The notes: generated by a model not told the origin, from the sequence alone. 64,000 nucleotides of DNA from Flavimaribacter sp024343425 (GCA_965227645.1 OZ245773.1:4092001-4156000); one strand, 5' to 3'. Shown: positions 36,495 to 45,533, counted from the first letter of the stretch. Made by a program: numbers and translations.

Positions 36495-37499
36495 GTGGGC
36501 AGCAAAGTCGGCGACACCGATATCGACTTCAACATTGACGGCAAGCAGACGGGTTTTCTGCGCCTACCTTATTCCGAACATGACGACGCCTGGGGCGTCA
36601 TTCCCATCCCGCTCGCCGTGATCCGCAACGGGGACGGTCCTACAGTGATTCTCCAGGGCGGCAATCACGGCGACGAATATGAAGGTCCGATCGTGCTTGG
36701 AGAGATCATACGCGATCTCGATCCCGAGAGCGTCAACGGCCGCCTGATCATCGTCCCGGCGCTCAATCTACCGGCTGTCCAGGCGGGCTCGCGTGTTTCG
36801 CCGATAGACGGTCTCAACCTGAACCGCACCTTTCCCGGCGATCCTTCGGGATCGCCGACGCAGCAACTTTCCTCCTGGGTCAACGACGAACTCTTTCCGA
36901 TAGCCGACGCGTTCGTAGATCTGCATTCCGGCGGGTCTTCCCTGTCGATCGTCCCGAGCGCCATCGTCGAACCCTCGGACGATCCTTCCTTGACCGCGCG
37001 CAACCACGAGGCCGTCGCTGCTTTCGATGCGCCGATGAGCGTTGTCATTTCGAACCGCGGAGACACCCGCACGTCGACTGCTTCGGCGGTGCGCGCAGGA
37101 TTGGTAACGGTCGGCACGGAAATGGCCGGCGCCGGCACGGTTTCCCCGGAGGCGGTGAAACTCTGTCGTCGTGGAGTGAATAATCTGTTGCATCATTTTG
37201 GCGTTCTCAAATCGGCGAACACATCGCCGCCGGCAATGGGAACGGAACAGGTTTTCCATGAACTCGGACCGAACGCGCATGTGCTGACGGAGAACGCCGG
37301 CGTATTCGAATCCTTTCATGCTCTGGGATCCCGCGTCCGCGCGGGAGAGGCGGCCGGACGCGTGCATTCGCTCAGCGATCCGCGCAAACCGCCTGTGGAA
37401 CTGACCTTCGGGGCCGACGGAGTGGTCTACGGTCTTCGTCATCCGGGCCGCGTTCGCCCGGGCAATTGCTGCGCTGTTGTCGCCTCGCCATGTGAATGA
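36495..37499 (+). CDS. AstE/AspA-type deacylase (DoeB/EutE-like)
   Basis: Zinc-dependent deacylase of the succinylglutamate desuccinylase/aspartoacylase family, 334 residues. The metal site is visible as QGGNHGDEYEGP (His and Glu ligands) and DLHSGGSS (His ligand), with the substrate motif LNLNRTFPGDPSG. Closest in layout are DoeB/EutE, which deacetylate N-acetyl-diaminobutyrate in ectoine breakdown. However, the ectoine hydrolase (DoeA/EutD) and cyclodeaminase (EutC) are not here. The start is GTG behind GGGAGGGGAG. Confidence 0.85.
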   Translation: MGSKVGDTDIDFNIDGKQTGFLRLPYSEHDDAWGVIPIPLAVIRNGDGPTVILQGGNHGDEYEGPIVLGEIIRDLDPESVNGRLIIVPALNLPAVQAGSRVSPIDGLNLNRTFPGDPSGSPTQQLSSWVNDELFPIADAFVDLHSGGSSLSIVPSAIVEPSDDPSLTARNHEAVAAFDAPMSVVISNRGDTRTSTASAVRAGLVTVGTEMAGAGTVSPEAVKLCRRGVNNLLHHFGVLKSANTSPPAMGTEQVFHELGPNAHVLTENAGVFESFHALGSRVRAGEAAGRVHSLSDPRKPPVELTFGADGVVYGLRHPGRVRPGNCCAVVASPCE

Positions 37500-37500
37500 C

Positions 37501-38451
37501 ATGAAAGTATCACTCGACGATATCAGACAGGCGCAAACACGCATTGCGCCGCATATCAGAAAAACGCCGCTCATGGAGGCGACGACGGTCGCCGAGCCGC
37601 CAACCCCGGCGCGTCTCTGGCTGAAACTGGAGAACCTGCAGGTCACCGGCTCCTTCAAGGCGCGGGGCGCGACCAGCAAACTTCTCACGTTGCCGCCGGA
37701 TGAGCTTGCGGCCGGCGTCGTCACGGCCTCCGGCGGAAATCACGGCCTTGCGACGGCCCGCGCAGCGACCATGGCGAAAGTGCCGGCAACCATCTACGTC
37801 CCGGAGAATGTCGCGCCCTACAAAGTCGACAAGCTGCGGGCAATGGGCGCGAAAGTGATCGTCACTGGTTCGGTCTGGAACGAGACCAACCGGTTTGCGT
37901 CCGCATTCGCGGAAGAAACCGGCGCTGCGTATTTCCACCCCTTCGCCGATCCGGCCGTGGTGGCCGGGCAGGGCTCCCTGGCGCTGGAAATCCTCGAAGA
38001 GCGGCCGGGTCTCACCGCAGTCCTCATCGCCATCGGAGGCGGCGGTCTCATCACCGGAATGGCGATAGCCCTGAAAGCGCTCAAACCTTCGATCCGCATA
38101 GTAGGCGTCGAACCGGTGGGCTGTCCCACCTTTCATGCCTCCATCGAGGCCGGACATGTGGTTCCTGTCGAAAAGGTGACGACTCGCGTCGCCACAATGG
38201 CCTGCGCCGAAACGGATACGGAGGTTTTCGCACTCTCCCGCAGTCTGATCGACGAAGTCGTGCTCATCGAGGACGAGGACATGGTTTCAGCCGCGCGCTA
38301 TCTGTGGTCGGAATTCGGTCTCGCCGCGGATTTGAGCGGCGCCGCCGCTATCGCCGCATTGCGCACCGGGCGCGTTGCGTTCTCCGAAGGCGACGAGGTC
38401 TGTGCGCTGGTGTGCGGCGCCGGCACGGAAGGCATCCCCGGTGGGCGGTGA
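37501..38451 (+). CDS. PLP-dependent threonine/serine dehydratase-like enzyme
   Basis: A 316-residue fold-type II PLP enzyme with the Schiff-base lysine in GSFKARGA, the phosphate loop substrate motif ASGGNHG and IAIGGGGLITGMA. It resembles threonine dehydratase and EutB of (hydroxy)ectoine utilisation. It begins one base after the deacylase stop. It lacks an ACT regulatory domain, so it is a catabolic rather than a biosynthetic type. Likely role: alpha,beta-elimination of ammonia from the amino acid freed by the deacylase. Confidence 0.87.
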   Translation: MKVSLDDIRQAQTRIAPHIRKTPLMEATTVAEPPTPARLWLKLENLQVTGSFKARGATSKLLTLPPDELAAGVVTASGGNHGLATARAATMAKVPATIYVPENVAPYKVDKLRAMGAKVIVTGSVWNETNRFASAFAEETGAAYFHPFADPAVVAGQGSLALEILEERPGLTAVLIAIGGGGLITGMAIALKALKPSIRIVGVEPVGCPTFHASIEAGHVVPVEKVTTRVATMACAETDTEVFALSRSLIDEVVLIEDEDMVSAARYLWSEFGLAADLSGAAAIAALRTGRVAFSEGDEVCALVCGAGTEGIPGGR

Positions 38452-39346
38452 GACCTATCGCGGGCCAGTCATAGACGCCCATCATCATCTGTGGGATCTA
38501 CGCCTTGAGCGACACGCCTGGCTCGACTGGCCGAAACAAGGCGATGAACTTGCGCCGCTGCGGCGCAACTATCTTGTCGAGGATTACCTCGAGGCTTCAT
38601 CCGGATCGGGGATCGTCGCAAGCGTCCATGTTGAGGCGAACTGGGATCCGACCGATCCACTCGGCGAGACCGAATGGCTTGACAGCCTCGAACGTCCGGC
38701 GGGCATCGCTGCCAGATACGTCGCCTTCGCCGCGCTGGCAAGCGACAATGCTCAGGAAATCATCGAACGTCAGGCCGGGCATGAGCGCGTCGCCGGCATC
38801 CGCGAAATCATCTCCTGGCATCCCGACCCCGCCAAGGCCCGGGTGGAGCGAGGCGACCTGATGGAGGATGCGCGATGGCGCGCCGGGCTGACGCATGTGC
38901 AGAGCCACGGTCTCAGTTTCGACCTGCTGATATCGAGCCGCCAGCTCGATATGGCCTTGCGGTTGGCGCGGGATTTCCCGGATATGCAATTCATCCTCAA
39001 CCATTGCGGCAGTCCGATGGACCGTGACGCCGAGGGAATGGACAACTGGCGCGCATCGCTTCGCCGTCTTGCCGCGGCGGAAAATGTGAGCCTGAAGATT
39101 TCCGATCCCGTCGCCTATGACCCGGCATGGACGCGCGAAAGTCTGGCGGGCGTGATCCTTCACTGCATCGACTGCTTCGGCGCAGGGCGCTGCATGTTCG
39201 CCAGCGACTATCCGGTCGCCGGTCTGCATATCACATTTGATCACTGGCGCGCGCTTTTCGGCGACATCGTCGCCGATCTGTCTGAGGACGAAAAGCGCTC
39301 GCTGTTTTTTGACAACGCCCGGAAGATCTATCGCATTCCCGTCTGA
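38441..39346 (+). CDS. Amidohydrolase-2 family hydrolase (lactonase-like)
   Basis: Metal-dependent TIM-barrel hydrolase of about 301 residues with the N-terminal D-A-H-H-H-L-W-D, middle F-I-L-N-H-C-G-S-P, and C-terminal MFASDYPVAG. This is the pattern of L-fuconolactonase / 2-pyrone-4,6-dicarboxylate lactonase relatives. I start it at GTG 38441, overlapping the dehydratase stop by 11 bp, with GGAAGG upstream. It probably hydrolyses a lactone or an amide in the same pathway as the two preceding enzymes. Confidence 0.83.
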   Translation: MGGETYRGPVIDAHHHLWDLRLERHAWLDWPKQGDELAPLRRNYLVEDYLEASSGSGIVASVHVEANWDPTDPLGETEWLDSLERPAGIAARYVAFAALASDNAQEIIERQAGHERVAGIREIISWHPDPAKARVERGDLMEDARWRAGLTHVQSHGLSFDLLISSRQLDMALRLARDFPDMQFILNHCGSPMDRDAEGMDNWRASLRRLAAAENVSLKISDPVAYDPAWTRESLAGVILHCIDCFGAGRCMFASDYPVAGLHITFDHWRALFGDIVADLSEDEKRSLFFDNARKIYRIPV

Positions 39347-39355
39347 TGACGACAG

Positions 39356-40315
39356 TCAGATCCGCGTGCTGACATGCGGGTCGCGGCCGTAGAGCGAAAC
39401 CAGCAGGATGATGACAAGACCAAGCGCCGCCTGCACCACCGAGGGCTGGAGGCCGAGGCCGATGAGCAGCGTATTGAGTTCGGTCAGCACGAGCGCGCCT
39501 GCGACCGTGCCGAGATAGGAGCCGCGTCCGCCGACCAGCGCCGTTCCGCCGATAACGACGGCGGCGATCGTCTGGAACAGGTAGGGTTGCCCCACTTCGC
39601 CATAAGCCGAACCCGTAAAGCCCAGGAGCAGGATGCCTGTCACGGCGGCGAAGAAGGCGCTGATCGCGAAGGTCAGCGTCCACATCCCGAGAGGACTGAT
39701 CAGGGCGAGCATGGCTGCGCGCGGATTGTTGCCCACCGCATAGACGCGCCGCCCGTAGGGCGTGCGCACCAGAAGAACCGTGATCACGGCGATCACAACA
39801 ATGAAGCAGGGAACGAGCCAGGGCACCGGCAGTCCCATGGCCAATCCACCTATGGACACGAACTCGGAAAGCAGGGCGGGAGCTGAACCGGACGGGAACC
39901 CCGCAGTCCATAACAAAACGGAGCCCTGGATTATGGTGCCGACTCCGAGTGTGACGATCAGCGGATGGATATTCAGCCCGCCGGAGACCAGCCCGTTAAA
40001 CGCGCCGATCACGAGCGCCAGCGCCAGTACGATGACGCAAACGACCCAGAAACTCATGCCGTCGCCATACAATTGCGCCGAGACCACATTGGCGAAGCCG
40101 ATGACAAACGGGATCGAAAGATCGATGCCGCCCAGAATGATCACCAGCGTCTGGCCGATCGAGGCGATCGCAAGCAGCGATGCGAGCACCAGCATGGCCC
40201 TCATTGAAAAGGCCGAACTGTAGCCCTGGATGAGCAATGTTCCGAGCATATGCAGGGCTATGGCGATAAGAAATGCGCCAAGCGCCCTTCGCTGGTCTGT
40301 CGACAGGTTCTTCAT
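39356..40315 (-). CDS. Ribose-type ABC importer permease (second)
   Basis: RbsC/branched-chain-type permease of 319 residues with eight or more hydrophobic segments and the family motifs ASIGQTLVIILGGIDLSIP, FNGLVSGGLNIHPLIVTLG and G-G-T-A-L-V-G-G-R-G-S. It pairs with the permease encoded just upstream. The convergent amidohydrolase gene ends 9 bp away. Confidence 0.88.
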   Translation of the reverse strand: MKNLSTDQRRALGAFLIAIALHMLGTLLIQGYSSAFSMRAMLVLASLLAIASIGQTLVIILGGIDLSIPFVIGFANVVSAQLYGDGMSFWVVCVIVLALALVIGAFNGLVSGGLNIHPLIVTLGVGTIIQGSVLLWTAGFPSGSAPALLSEFVSIGGLAMGLPVPWLVPCFIVVIAVITVLLVRTPYGRRVYAVGNNPRAAMLALISPLGMWTLTFAISAFFAAVTGILLLGFTGSAYGEVGQPYLFQTIAAVVIGGTALVGGRGSYLGTVAGALVLTELNTLLIGLGLQPSVVQAALGLVIILLVSLYGRDPHVSTRI

Positions 40316-41313
40316 GATCCCGCCCTCTGCGCTCTTTGTTCCATATATCGATCCTGAAGCGCAGTCAGGACGATGGCCAGCACGAGGATCGCGCCATAGC
40401 TGATCTGCAAGATGAATGTCGAGACGTTGAGATAGGTCAGCGCGCTCTGCAGCAGGAAAATGTCGATGGCGCCGATGGCGGCGCCAATGACGCTGCCGCG
40501 TCCGCCGGCCAGACTGACTCCGCCGAGCGCAACCGCCGAAATCGCGATCAGCGTGTATGTCGGCCCGACAGCCGGGTCGGCCGACCCGATCAGCGCCGTC
40601 AGCATCAGTCCCGCCGCCCCGGAAAACAGTCCGGTGATGACGAAAGACAGGAAACGGACCTTTGTCACCGGCACGCCGGCTGTGTAGGCGGCGCGGTCGT
40701 CGCTACCGACAGCCATCAGCTGGTCGTAGTAAGGCGTCCGGCAGATCGCCCACCAGACCAGGAACACGCATCCGAGCGGCAGGATCGACCATGTTCCGGC
40801 AAGCTGCGAGAGCCATTGCGGCGCCGTCCCGGTGGGCGCCGGCAGGATCGTCAGCGTTGCGCCGACGAGCACTAGATAGGTGCCCAGGGTGGCGACAATC
40901 GGCTGGATTCGCAGGATCGTCGCCAGGAAGGCGTTGACCACGCCGCCCGCCACTCCGACCAGCAAGGCCGCCGGAACAATCACGAAGGGCGATGATACGC
41001 CCAGCATCTGGATGAAGACGAGCACGATGATCGCGTTGACGAAACCCATCAGCGGTCCGACGGAAATGTCGATGCCGCCGCGCCCGCCGAGAAAGGCCGG
41101 CGTCGAGGCGACGGCTGCGCCTATCAGCGGCGCGGCCAGCCCGAGCAGTGTGCCCCAGGCGGCCGGCGCGAACCGCGCCGGATTAAGCCAGACATTGATC
41201 GCCAGAAGAATGACGAAGAGCAGCGGCGCAAAGCCCGCACTGGAAAACACGCTGCGCTGCACAGCTCTGGCCAGGCGATATACCGAACCTGTGGTGGCGC
41301 TCCGCTCACTCAT
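40312..41313 (-). CDS. Ribose-type ABC importer permease (first)
   Basis: RbsC-type permease of 333 residues. Instead of the usual GGIDLS motif it reads GGRGGIDISVGPLMGF, and a later G-G-V-S-L-A-G-G-R-G-S is standard. The start overlaps the stop of the C-half ATPase gene, and its own stop overlaps the next permease start by 4 bp, so the pair is made together. Confidence 0.87.
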   Translation of the reverse strand: MSERSATTGSVYRLARAVQRSVFSSAGFAPLLFVILLAINVWLNPARFAPAAWGTLLGLAAPLIGAAVASTPAFLGGRGGIDISVGPLMGFVNAIIVLVFIQMLGVSSPFVIVPAALLVGVAGGVVNAFLATILRIQPIVATLGTYLVLVGATLTILPAPTGTAPQWLSQLAGTWSILPLGCVFLVWWAICRTPYYDQLMAVGSDDRAAYTAGVPVTKVRFLSFVITGLFSGAAGLMLTALIGSADPAVGPTYTLIAISAVALGGVSLAGGRGSVIGAAIGAIDIFLLQSALTYLNVSTFILQISYGAILVLAIVLTALQDRYMEQRAQRAGS

Positions 41314-42059
41314 GAATCTCTTCCGAACATGGTTGCGATGATGCGGTCAGCGCTCATTTCTTCACCGGACAGACGGCTTGCGAGTTCGAAATCGCGAAAC
41401 ACCAGAACGCGGTCGCACAGATGCAAGGATTCCTCGATTTCCGTAGAAAGAATTACCAGCGCCATGCCCTCGTTCGACAGTTCACGGAAGACTTCATAGA
41501 GTATCTTGCGCGTCGCGATATCCACGCCTCTCGTGGGATCGTTCAGCAGCAGTACGCCCGGCTGCAAGGCAAGCGCCCGCGCCAGCAGGACCTTCTGCTG
41601 GTTGCCGCCGGAAAGCGTTGTGATGGGCTCCCGCGGATGGGGCGCCACGATGGAAAGCCGCTCGCGGTAATGGTCATAGCGTTCGCGGCGGCGGCGATAA
41701 CTGATGAGACCCGCGACGCAGTCCCGGGTCACTGTCGCCATGGCGAAATTGTCGAGAATCGAGAGAGCCGGAAAAATCCCGCTGGCGCGCCGATCACGCG
41801 GAAGGTATGCGACGCCGTGCGATACGGCGCGGCGAAAGCTGTTGATCGCGTGCGTGCGCCCGGCGTCGTCGCGGCACCCGATGCTGCCGCCTGCAGGTGT
41901 GACCAGGCCGGCCAGCATTTCCAGAAAGCGTTCCTGGCCGTTTCCGTCCAGACCGGCGAGGCCGACGATCTCGCCTGCGCCGATGCTTTCGTCGATCGCC
42001 TGTCGGTCGGCCCGCAGCCGCAGGCCTTCCACGATCAACTTGTCCGTTGCCGCGTTCAC
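41310..42059 (-). CDS. Ribose-type ABC ATPase, C-terminal-half protein
   Basis: A 249-residue protein equal to the second half of RbsA-type tandem ATPases. It has a degenerate Walker A (GLDGNGQERFLEML), full signature LSGGNQQKVLLARAL, and a Walker B reading LLLNDPTRGVD in place of LLLDEPTRGVD (Asp to Asn and Glu to Asp). The first half is encoded by the preceding separate gene. The 4-bp ATGA overlap between the two suggests a heterodimer made in equal amounts. Confidence 0.87.
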   Translation of the reverse strand: MNAATDKLIVEGLRLRADRQAIDESIGAGEIVGLAGLDGNGQERFLEMLAGLVTPAGGSIGCRDDAGRTHAINSFRRAVSHGVAYLPRDRRASGIFPALSILDNFAMATVTRDCVAGLISYRRRRERYDHYRERLSIVAPHPREPITTLSGGNQQKVLLARALALQPGVLLLNDPTRGVDIATRKILYEVFRELSNEGMALVILSTEIEESLHLCDRVLVFRDFELASRLSGEEMSADRIIATMFGRDS

Positions 42060-42787
42060 TCTTCAACCCCCGCCATTTCCGGGGCCATCAGGGCGAGCAG
42101 TTTCTCCGGCTCAAGCTCCTCGCGCTCGAGAGTGGTGACCACACGGCCGCTTCTCAATACAGTGACCTTGTTCGAGAGGCTCATCACCTCGTCCATGCGA
42201 TGGGTAATGAAGATAATCAGGCAACCGTCGGCGGCCAACCGGCGCATCAGATCGAACACCGCTTCGCGATCTGCAAAATCAAGCGCCGCGGTCGCTTCGT
42301 CCAGAATCAGAATTTTCGGTTTGCGCACCAGCGCGCGCGCAATGACCACGAGTTGCTGTGCGGCCAGCGGCAGCCGGCCGGCCGGCTCTTCGAGTGGCGC
42401 CTCAGTCACGGCGAATTCCTTGAGCGTCCGCGCCGCCAGCGATGCGCGGTCGCGGCGCGCAATCCTGCGCCGCCAGAGGCCGTCGTAGCCGAGCAGGATA
42501 TTGTCGATGACATTGCGGTCCGGCGCGACCAGCACTTCCTGGAACACCGTGGCGAAGCCCTTCTCCTGGAAAGCCGCCGGGTTCTTCCCCGTGATGTCTT
42601 CGCCTGAAAGCAGGATTTCGCCGGCGTCGGGTGAGACAATGCCGGACAGCAGCTTGACGAGCGTGCTCTTGCCGGAACCATTCTCGCCTAGGATTGTGTG
42701 GATCTCGCCGAAATCGAGCGATATGTCGGCTCGGTCGAGCGCCACCGTTTCACCGTATCGCTTCGATAGGCCCTTTATTTCGAGCAT
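42056..42787 (-). CDS. Ribose-type ABC ATPase, N-terminal-half protein
   Basis: A 243-residue protein equal to the first half of RbsA: Walker A GENGSGKST, Q-loop TVFQEVLVAPDR, LPLAAQQLVVIARAL as the N-half type signature, Walker B ILILDEATAALD, and switch histidine in FITHRMDEV. It stands alone as a gene, whereas this family is normally one ~500-residue chain. It probably provides the active hydrolysis site in a dimer with the C-half protein. Confidence 0.87.
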   Translation of the reverse strand: MLEIKGLSKRYGETVALDRADISLDFGEIHTILGENGSGKSTLVKLLSGIVSPDAGEILLSGEDITGKNPAAFQEKGFATVFQEVLVAPDRNVIDNILLGYDGLWRRRIARRDRASLAARTLKEFAVTEAPLEEPAGRLPLAAQQLVVIARALVRKPKILILDEATAALDFADREAVFDLMRRLAADGCLIIFITHRMDEVMSLSNKVTVLRSGRVVTTLEREELEPEKLLALMAPEMAGVEE

Positions 42788-42831
42788 TGTGTCCCGTCGT
42801 CAGCTCTTGCAGTTCCGGCGAATAGTGTCAG

Positions 42832-42871
42832 AAAAACCGCGCCGGCGCACCCGCATGAGGCGCCGGAGCGG
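42832..42871 (-). terminator. Terminator-like hairpin after the binding-protein gene
   Basis: On the minus strand a GC-rich stem (42871-42860 with 42848-42837, 12 bp with one mismatch) with an 11-base loop is followed by five T residues (42836-42832). It lies 20 bp after the binding-protein stop and before the ATPase genes, so it should partly terminate or attenuate transcription into them. Confidence 0.65.
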
Positions 42872-42890
42872 TTCGTCCCGGGAGGGGCTT

Positions 42891-44102
42891 CTACTGACCC
42901 GCGCAGGGGTCGGGCGTCGCCGAATAATCGAATTCGGCAATTGCTTCGGGTTTCTTGAAGTAATCGTTCATGAGCTGCGGCGGCAGCGGATCTTCCGGCG
43001 CGACCGGGAAGATCGACGACGAAGCCGGCGTCATGCAGTCCTGATACCAGGAAGCGAGTTCATCCTGCTTCACTTCCGGCACGGGAACCATGATGATGTT
43101 GAGCTTCGGCTCCTGGCCTTCCAGTGTCCTTACGCCAACACGGAACAGGGTCTGCGAGGTCCAGGTCGGCATCAGCGCGCCACCCGCGAAGCGGAACTCG
43201 TCCTGGTTTTCATTCCAGTAGCCAAGAGCGTCGCCGGAGATGCTGCCGGTGATCAGCGGCACCGGACGGCCTGCCTGCTTGAACGCTTCCGCAACGATAC
43301 GCGCCTCGCTGCCGGAGGTCCAGACGGCGTCGATCGGCTGCGGGCTTGTGGCGAGCGTCTGAAGAACGACGGTTTTGGTGACATTGGCCGACCAGTTACC
43401 GTTCACGTCGCGGATAACCTTGACGTTGTCGGCGGAGTCGAAAGCCTTGTCGGCGCCGGCCTTTTGCTGTGCGACGAGCGGGCTTCCGGCGATGCCTTCG
43501 ATACGCAGAACGTTTCCGCCCTTGTCGCCCAGGTCGTCGACGATCGCCTGGGCGAGGTCCTGTCCGAACTTGACGTAATTCGAATCGACATTGATCGCAT
43601 AGGGGCTGGTCACGGCGCCGGCGCCCGTCACGAAGGGAATTCCGGCGTCGTAAGCGGCCTTGATCGCCTCGTTAAGCGCCGTCGAAGAGCCGGCGAAAGA
43701 CGTAATGATGCTGCAGCCCTTGTCGATGAAGCTGCGGATCTGCGAGATCTGACGGCTCACATCGCCGTTGGAGTCGGACATCTCGAAGCTTTCGACCCAG
43801 CCCTTGTCCTTGTAGACGTCTGCCAGCCGCTTCAGTTCGTTAGTGGTCGAAACGCGCCAGGGGTTTCCCTGATAGGATTCCGAATGGCACCATTTCCATG
43901 GCTTTTCCGGCATCTTGAAGCCGTCATAGGCGCCCGGTTGAAGCGTGTCCTCGACGCCTTCGTAGAGAGCCTTCAGTTCGGCCGGAAGCGTGTTGAACGC
44001 TTCCGGCGCTTCCGCCGATGCGGCGCCGATCTGGAAACACAGCGCTGTCGCCAGCAATCCTGTTCCAGCGACCATACTCGGATTGAATTTCTTCCAGGCC
44101 AT
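42891..44102 (-). CDS. Periplasmic sugar-binding protein of ribose-type importer
   Basis: A 403-residue receptor with a Sec signal (about 1-30, ending GAASA). It belongs to the periplasmic binding protein/LacI fold group: ELKRLADVYKDKG, Q-I-R-S-F-I-D-K-G, and a cluster of conserved C-terminal segments. Several cysteines (W-C-H-S, K-G-C-S, Q-D-C-M, P-D-P-C) suggest disulfides. It heads the minus-strand unit with split ATPase and two permeases. The ligand is unknown but is presumably the substrate of the deacylase/dehydratase enzymes. Confidence 0.87.
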   Translation of the reverse strand: MAWKKFNPSMVAGTGLLATALCFQIGAASAEAPEAFNTLPAELKALYEGVEDTLQPGAYDGFKMPEKPWKWCHSESYQGNPWRVSTTNELKRLADVYKDKGWVESFEMSDSNGDVSRQISQIRSFIDKGCSIITSFAGSSTALNEAIKAAYDAGIPFVTGAGAVTSPYAINVDSNYVKFGQDLAQAIVDDLGDKGGNVLRIEGIAGSPLVAQQKAGADKAFDSADNVKVIRDVNGNWSANVTKTVVLQTLATSPQPIDAVWTSGSEARIVAEAFKQAGRPVPLITGSISGDALGYWNENQDEFRFAGGALMPTWTSQTLFRVGVRTLEGQEPKLNIIMVPVPEVKQDELASWYQDCMTPASSSIFPVAPEDPLPPQLMNDYFKKPEAIAEFDYSATPDPCAGQ

Positions 44103-44149
44103 TCTTGCTCCTCCTCTTGTGGAAACTTCCTGGTGAAGTTTTCCATGTG

Positions 44150-44164
44150 ATAAATAATGTTTAT
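44150..44164. promoter_or_regulatory. AT-rich palindrome upstream of the binding-protein gene
   Basis: ATAAA-N5-TTTAT lies 48 bp upstream of the binding-protein start in the divergent region shared with the CoA-transferase gene. Its ATAAATAA core recurs near 36382 in front of the IclR gene, so both may be bound by that regulator. The match is short and the region is AT-rich, so this is tentative. Confidence 0.35.
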
Positions 44165-44348
44165 ATACGATACATGACGGGAGTCAATTTCGCTGATCGG
44201 GGAATACTGGGACAGGAACGACAGGAATGAACAAAATGCACGGCCAATTCGACTCTCGCGCCGATGACCCATTTGTGCAGACCGGGAAAAACCGGAAGCC
44301 TGGAGATTTTTCGGGCCAAGTGGAACGCAAAGCCGGACAGAAAGCACA

Positions 44349-45509
44349 ATGACACACAACTCCGATTTGCCGCTCGCCGGCCTCCTCGTACTCGACATGA
44401 GCCAGTTTCTTTCGGGCCCCTATGCGACCTTGCGCTTGCAGGACCTCGGCGCCCGCGTCATCAAGATCGAACGTCCCGGCGCCGGTGATCTTTCCCGCAC
44501 GCTCTATCTCAGCGACACCGAAATCGGCGGGGACTCCACCATCTTCCACGCCATCAATCGCGGCAAGGAAAGCCTCGCCGTCGATCTGAAGAGTTCCGAC
44601 GATCTCGCCCGCCTTAGGAAACTGATCGCCAGGGCCGACGTGATGGTCCAGAATTTCCGGCCAGGCGTCATCGAACGCATCGGACTCGATTACGAAACCG
44701 TCCGCGGGATCAATCCGCGCCTCGTCTATGGCTCGATCAGCGGCTATGGAGAGGAAGGTCCATGGGTGAAACGACCTGGCCAGGATCTGCTCGCGCAGGC
44801 GCGGTCGGGCGTCATGTGGCTGAGCGGCGACGACGGCGACGGACCGGTGCCGATGGGACTTGCCGTCGGCGACATGTTCGCCGGCGCGGCCTTGGCGCAG
44901 GGTCTTCTTGCCGGCCTCGTCAAGCGCGGCATGAAGGGCGAAGGCAGCCATGTCCAGACGAGTCTGCTGGAGGCTCTCGTCGACTTTCAGTTCGAGGTCC
45001 TGACCACCTATCTCAATGACGGCAGGCGGATGCCGAAACGCGCTGGTTTCCGCAGCGCTCACGCCTATCTGTCGGCGCCTTACGGCGTTTACGAAGCGAA
45101 GGACGGCTTCATAGCCATCGCGATGACGCCAATCTCTCGGCTGCGCGATTTGATGGGGCTGGAAACGCTCGATCCGTATTGCGGCGATCCGGCAAGCTGG
45201 TTCACCGCGCGAGATGACATCAAGAAACTCCTGGCCGGCGCAATCGCCGGGAAGACGGTGGACCACTGGATGCAAATCTTCGAACCCGCCGATATCTGGT
45301 GCGCGCCGGTGCTCGACTGGGACGATCTGATGGAAAGCGAGGGCTTCAACGTTCTCGACCTGCTGCAGACGGTCGAACGCGAGGACAATGTCTCGATCAT
45401 GACGACCCGCTCGCCGATCCGGGTCAATGGCGAGCGGCCGAAATTCTCCCGCGCGGCGCCACGCGTCGGCGAGCACACGGCGGCGATCATCGAGGAATTC
45501 GGGTTATGA
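44349..45509 (+). CDS. CaiB/BaiF (class III) CoA-transferase
   Basis: A 386-residue CoA-transferase of the formyl-CoA transferase family. Features are LVLDMSQFLSGPYATLRLQD with D-L-G-A-R-V-I-K-I-E-R-P, Q-N-F-R-P-G-V, YGSISGYGEEGPW and the G-L-A-V-G-D-M-F-A-G segment, which should hold the nucleophilic aspartate. It moves CoA between carboxylic acids. It is divergent from the ribose-type importer and may activate the acid released by the deacylase/dehydratase pathway, or serve the mevalonate locus further on. Confidence 0.87.
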   Translation: MTHNSDLPLAGLLVLDMSQFLSGPYATLRLQDLGARVIKIERPGAGDLSRTLYLSDTEIGGDSTIFHAINRGKESLAVDLKSSDDLARLRKLIARADVMVQNFRPGVIERIGLDYETVRGINPRLVYGSISGYGEEGPWVKRPGQDLLAQARSGVMWLSGDDGDGPVPMGLAVGDMFAGAALAQGLLAGLVKRGMKGEGSHVQTSLLEALVDFQFEVLTTYLNDGRRMPKRAGFRSAHAYLSAPYGVYEAKDGFIAIAMTPISRLRDLMGLETLDPYCGDPASWFTARDDIKKLLAGAIAGKTVDHWMQIFEPADIWCAPVLDWDDLMESEGFNVLDLLQTVEREDNVSIMTTRSPIRVNGERPKFSRAAPRVGEHTAAIIEEFGL

Positions 45510-45533
45510 GGATACCTGGCTGAAAGGCATGAT

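Noticed and set aside
36495..38451. Ectoine-degradation operon (doe/eut)
   Set aside because: Only the deacylase and dehydratase types match; the ectoine hydrolase, cyclodeaminase and Ehu/Teh transporter genes are absent, so the label would be too specific.
44184..45476. 430-codon minus-strand frame antisense to the CoA transferase
   Set aside because: The opposite strand carries a full CaiB-family protein with conserved motifs; the antisense product has none.
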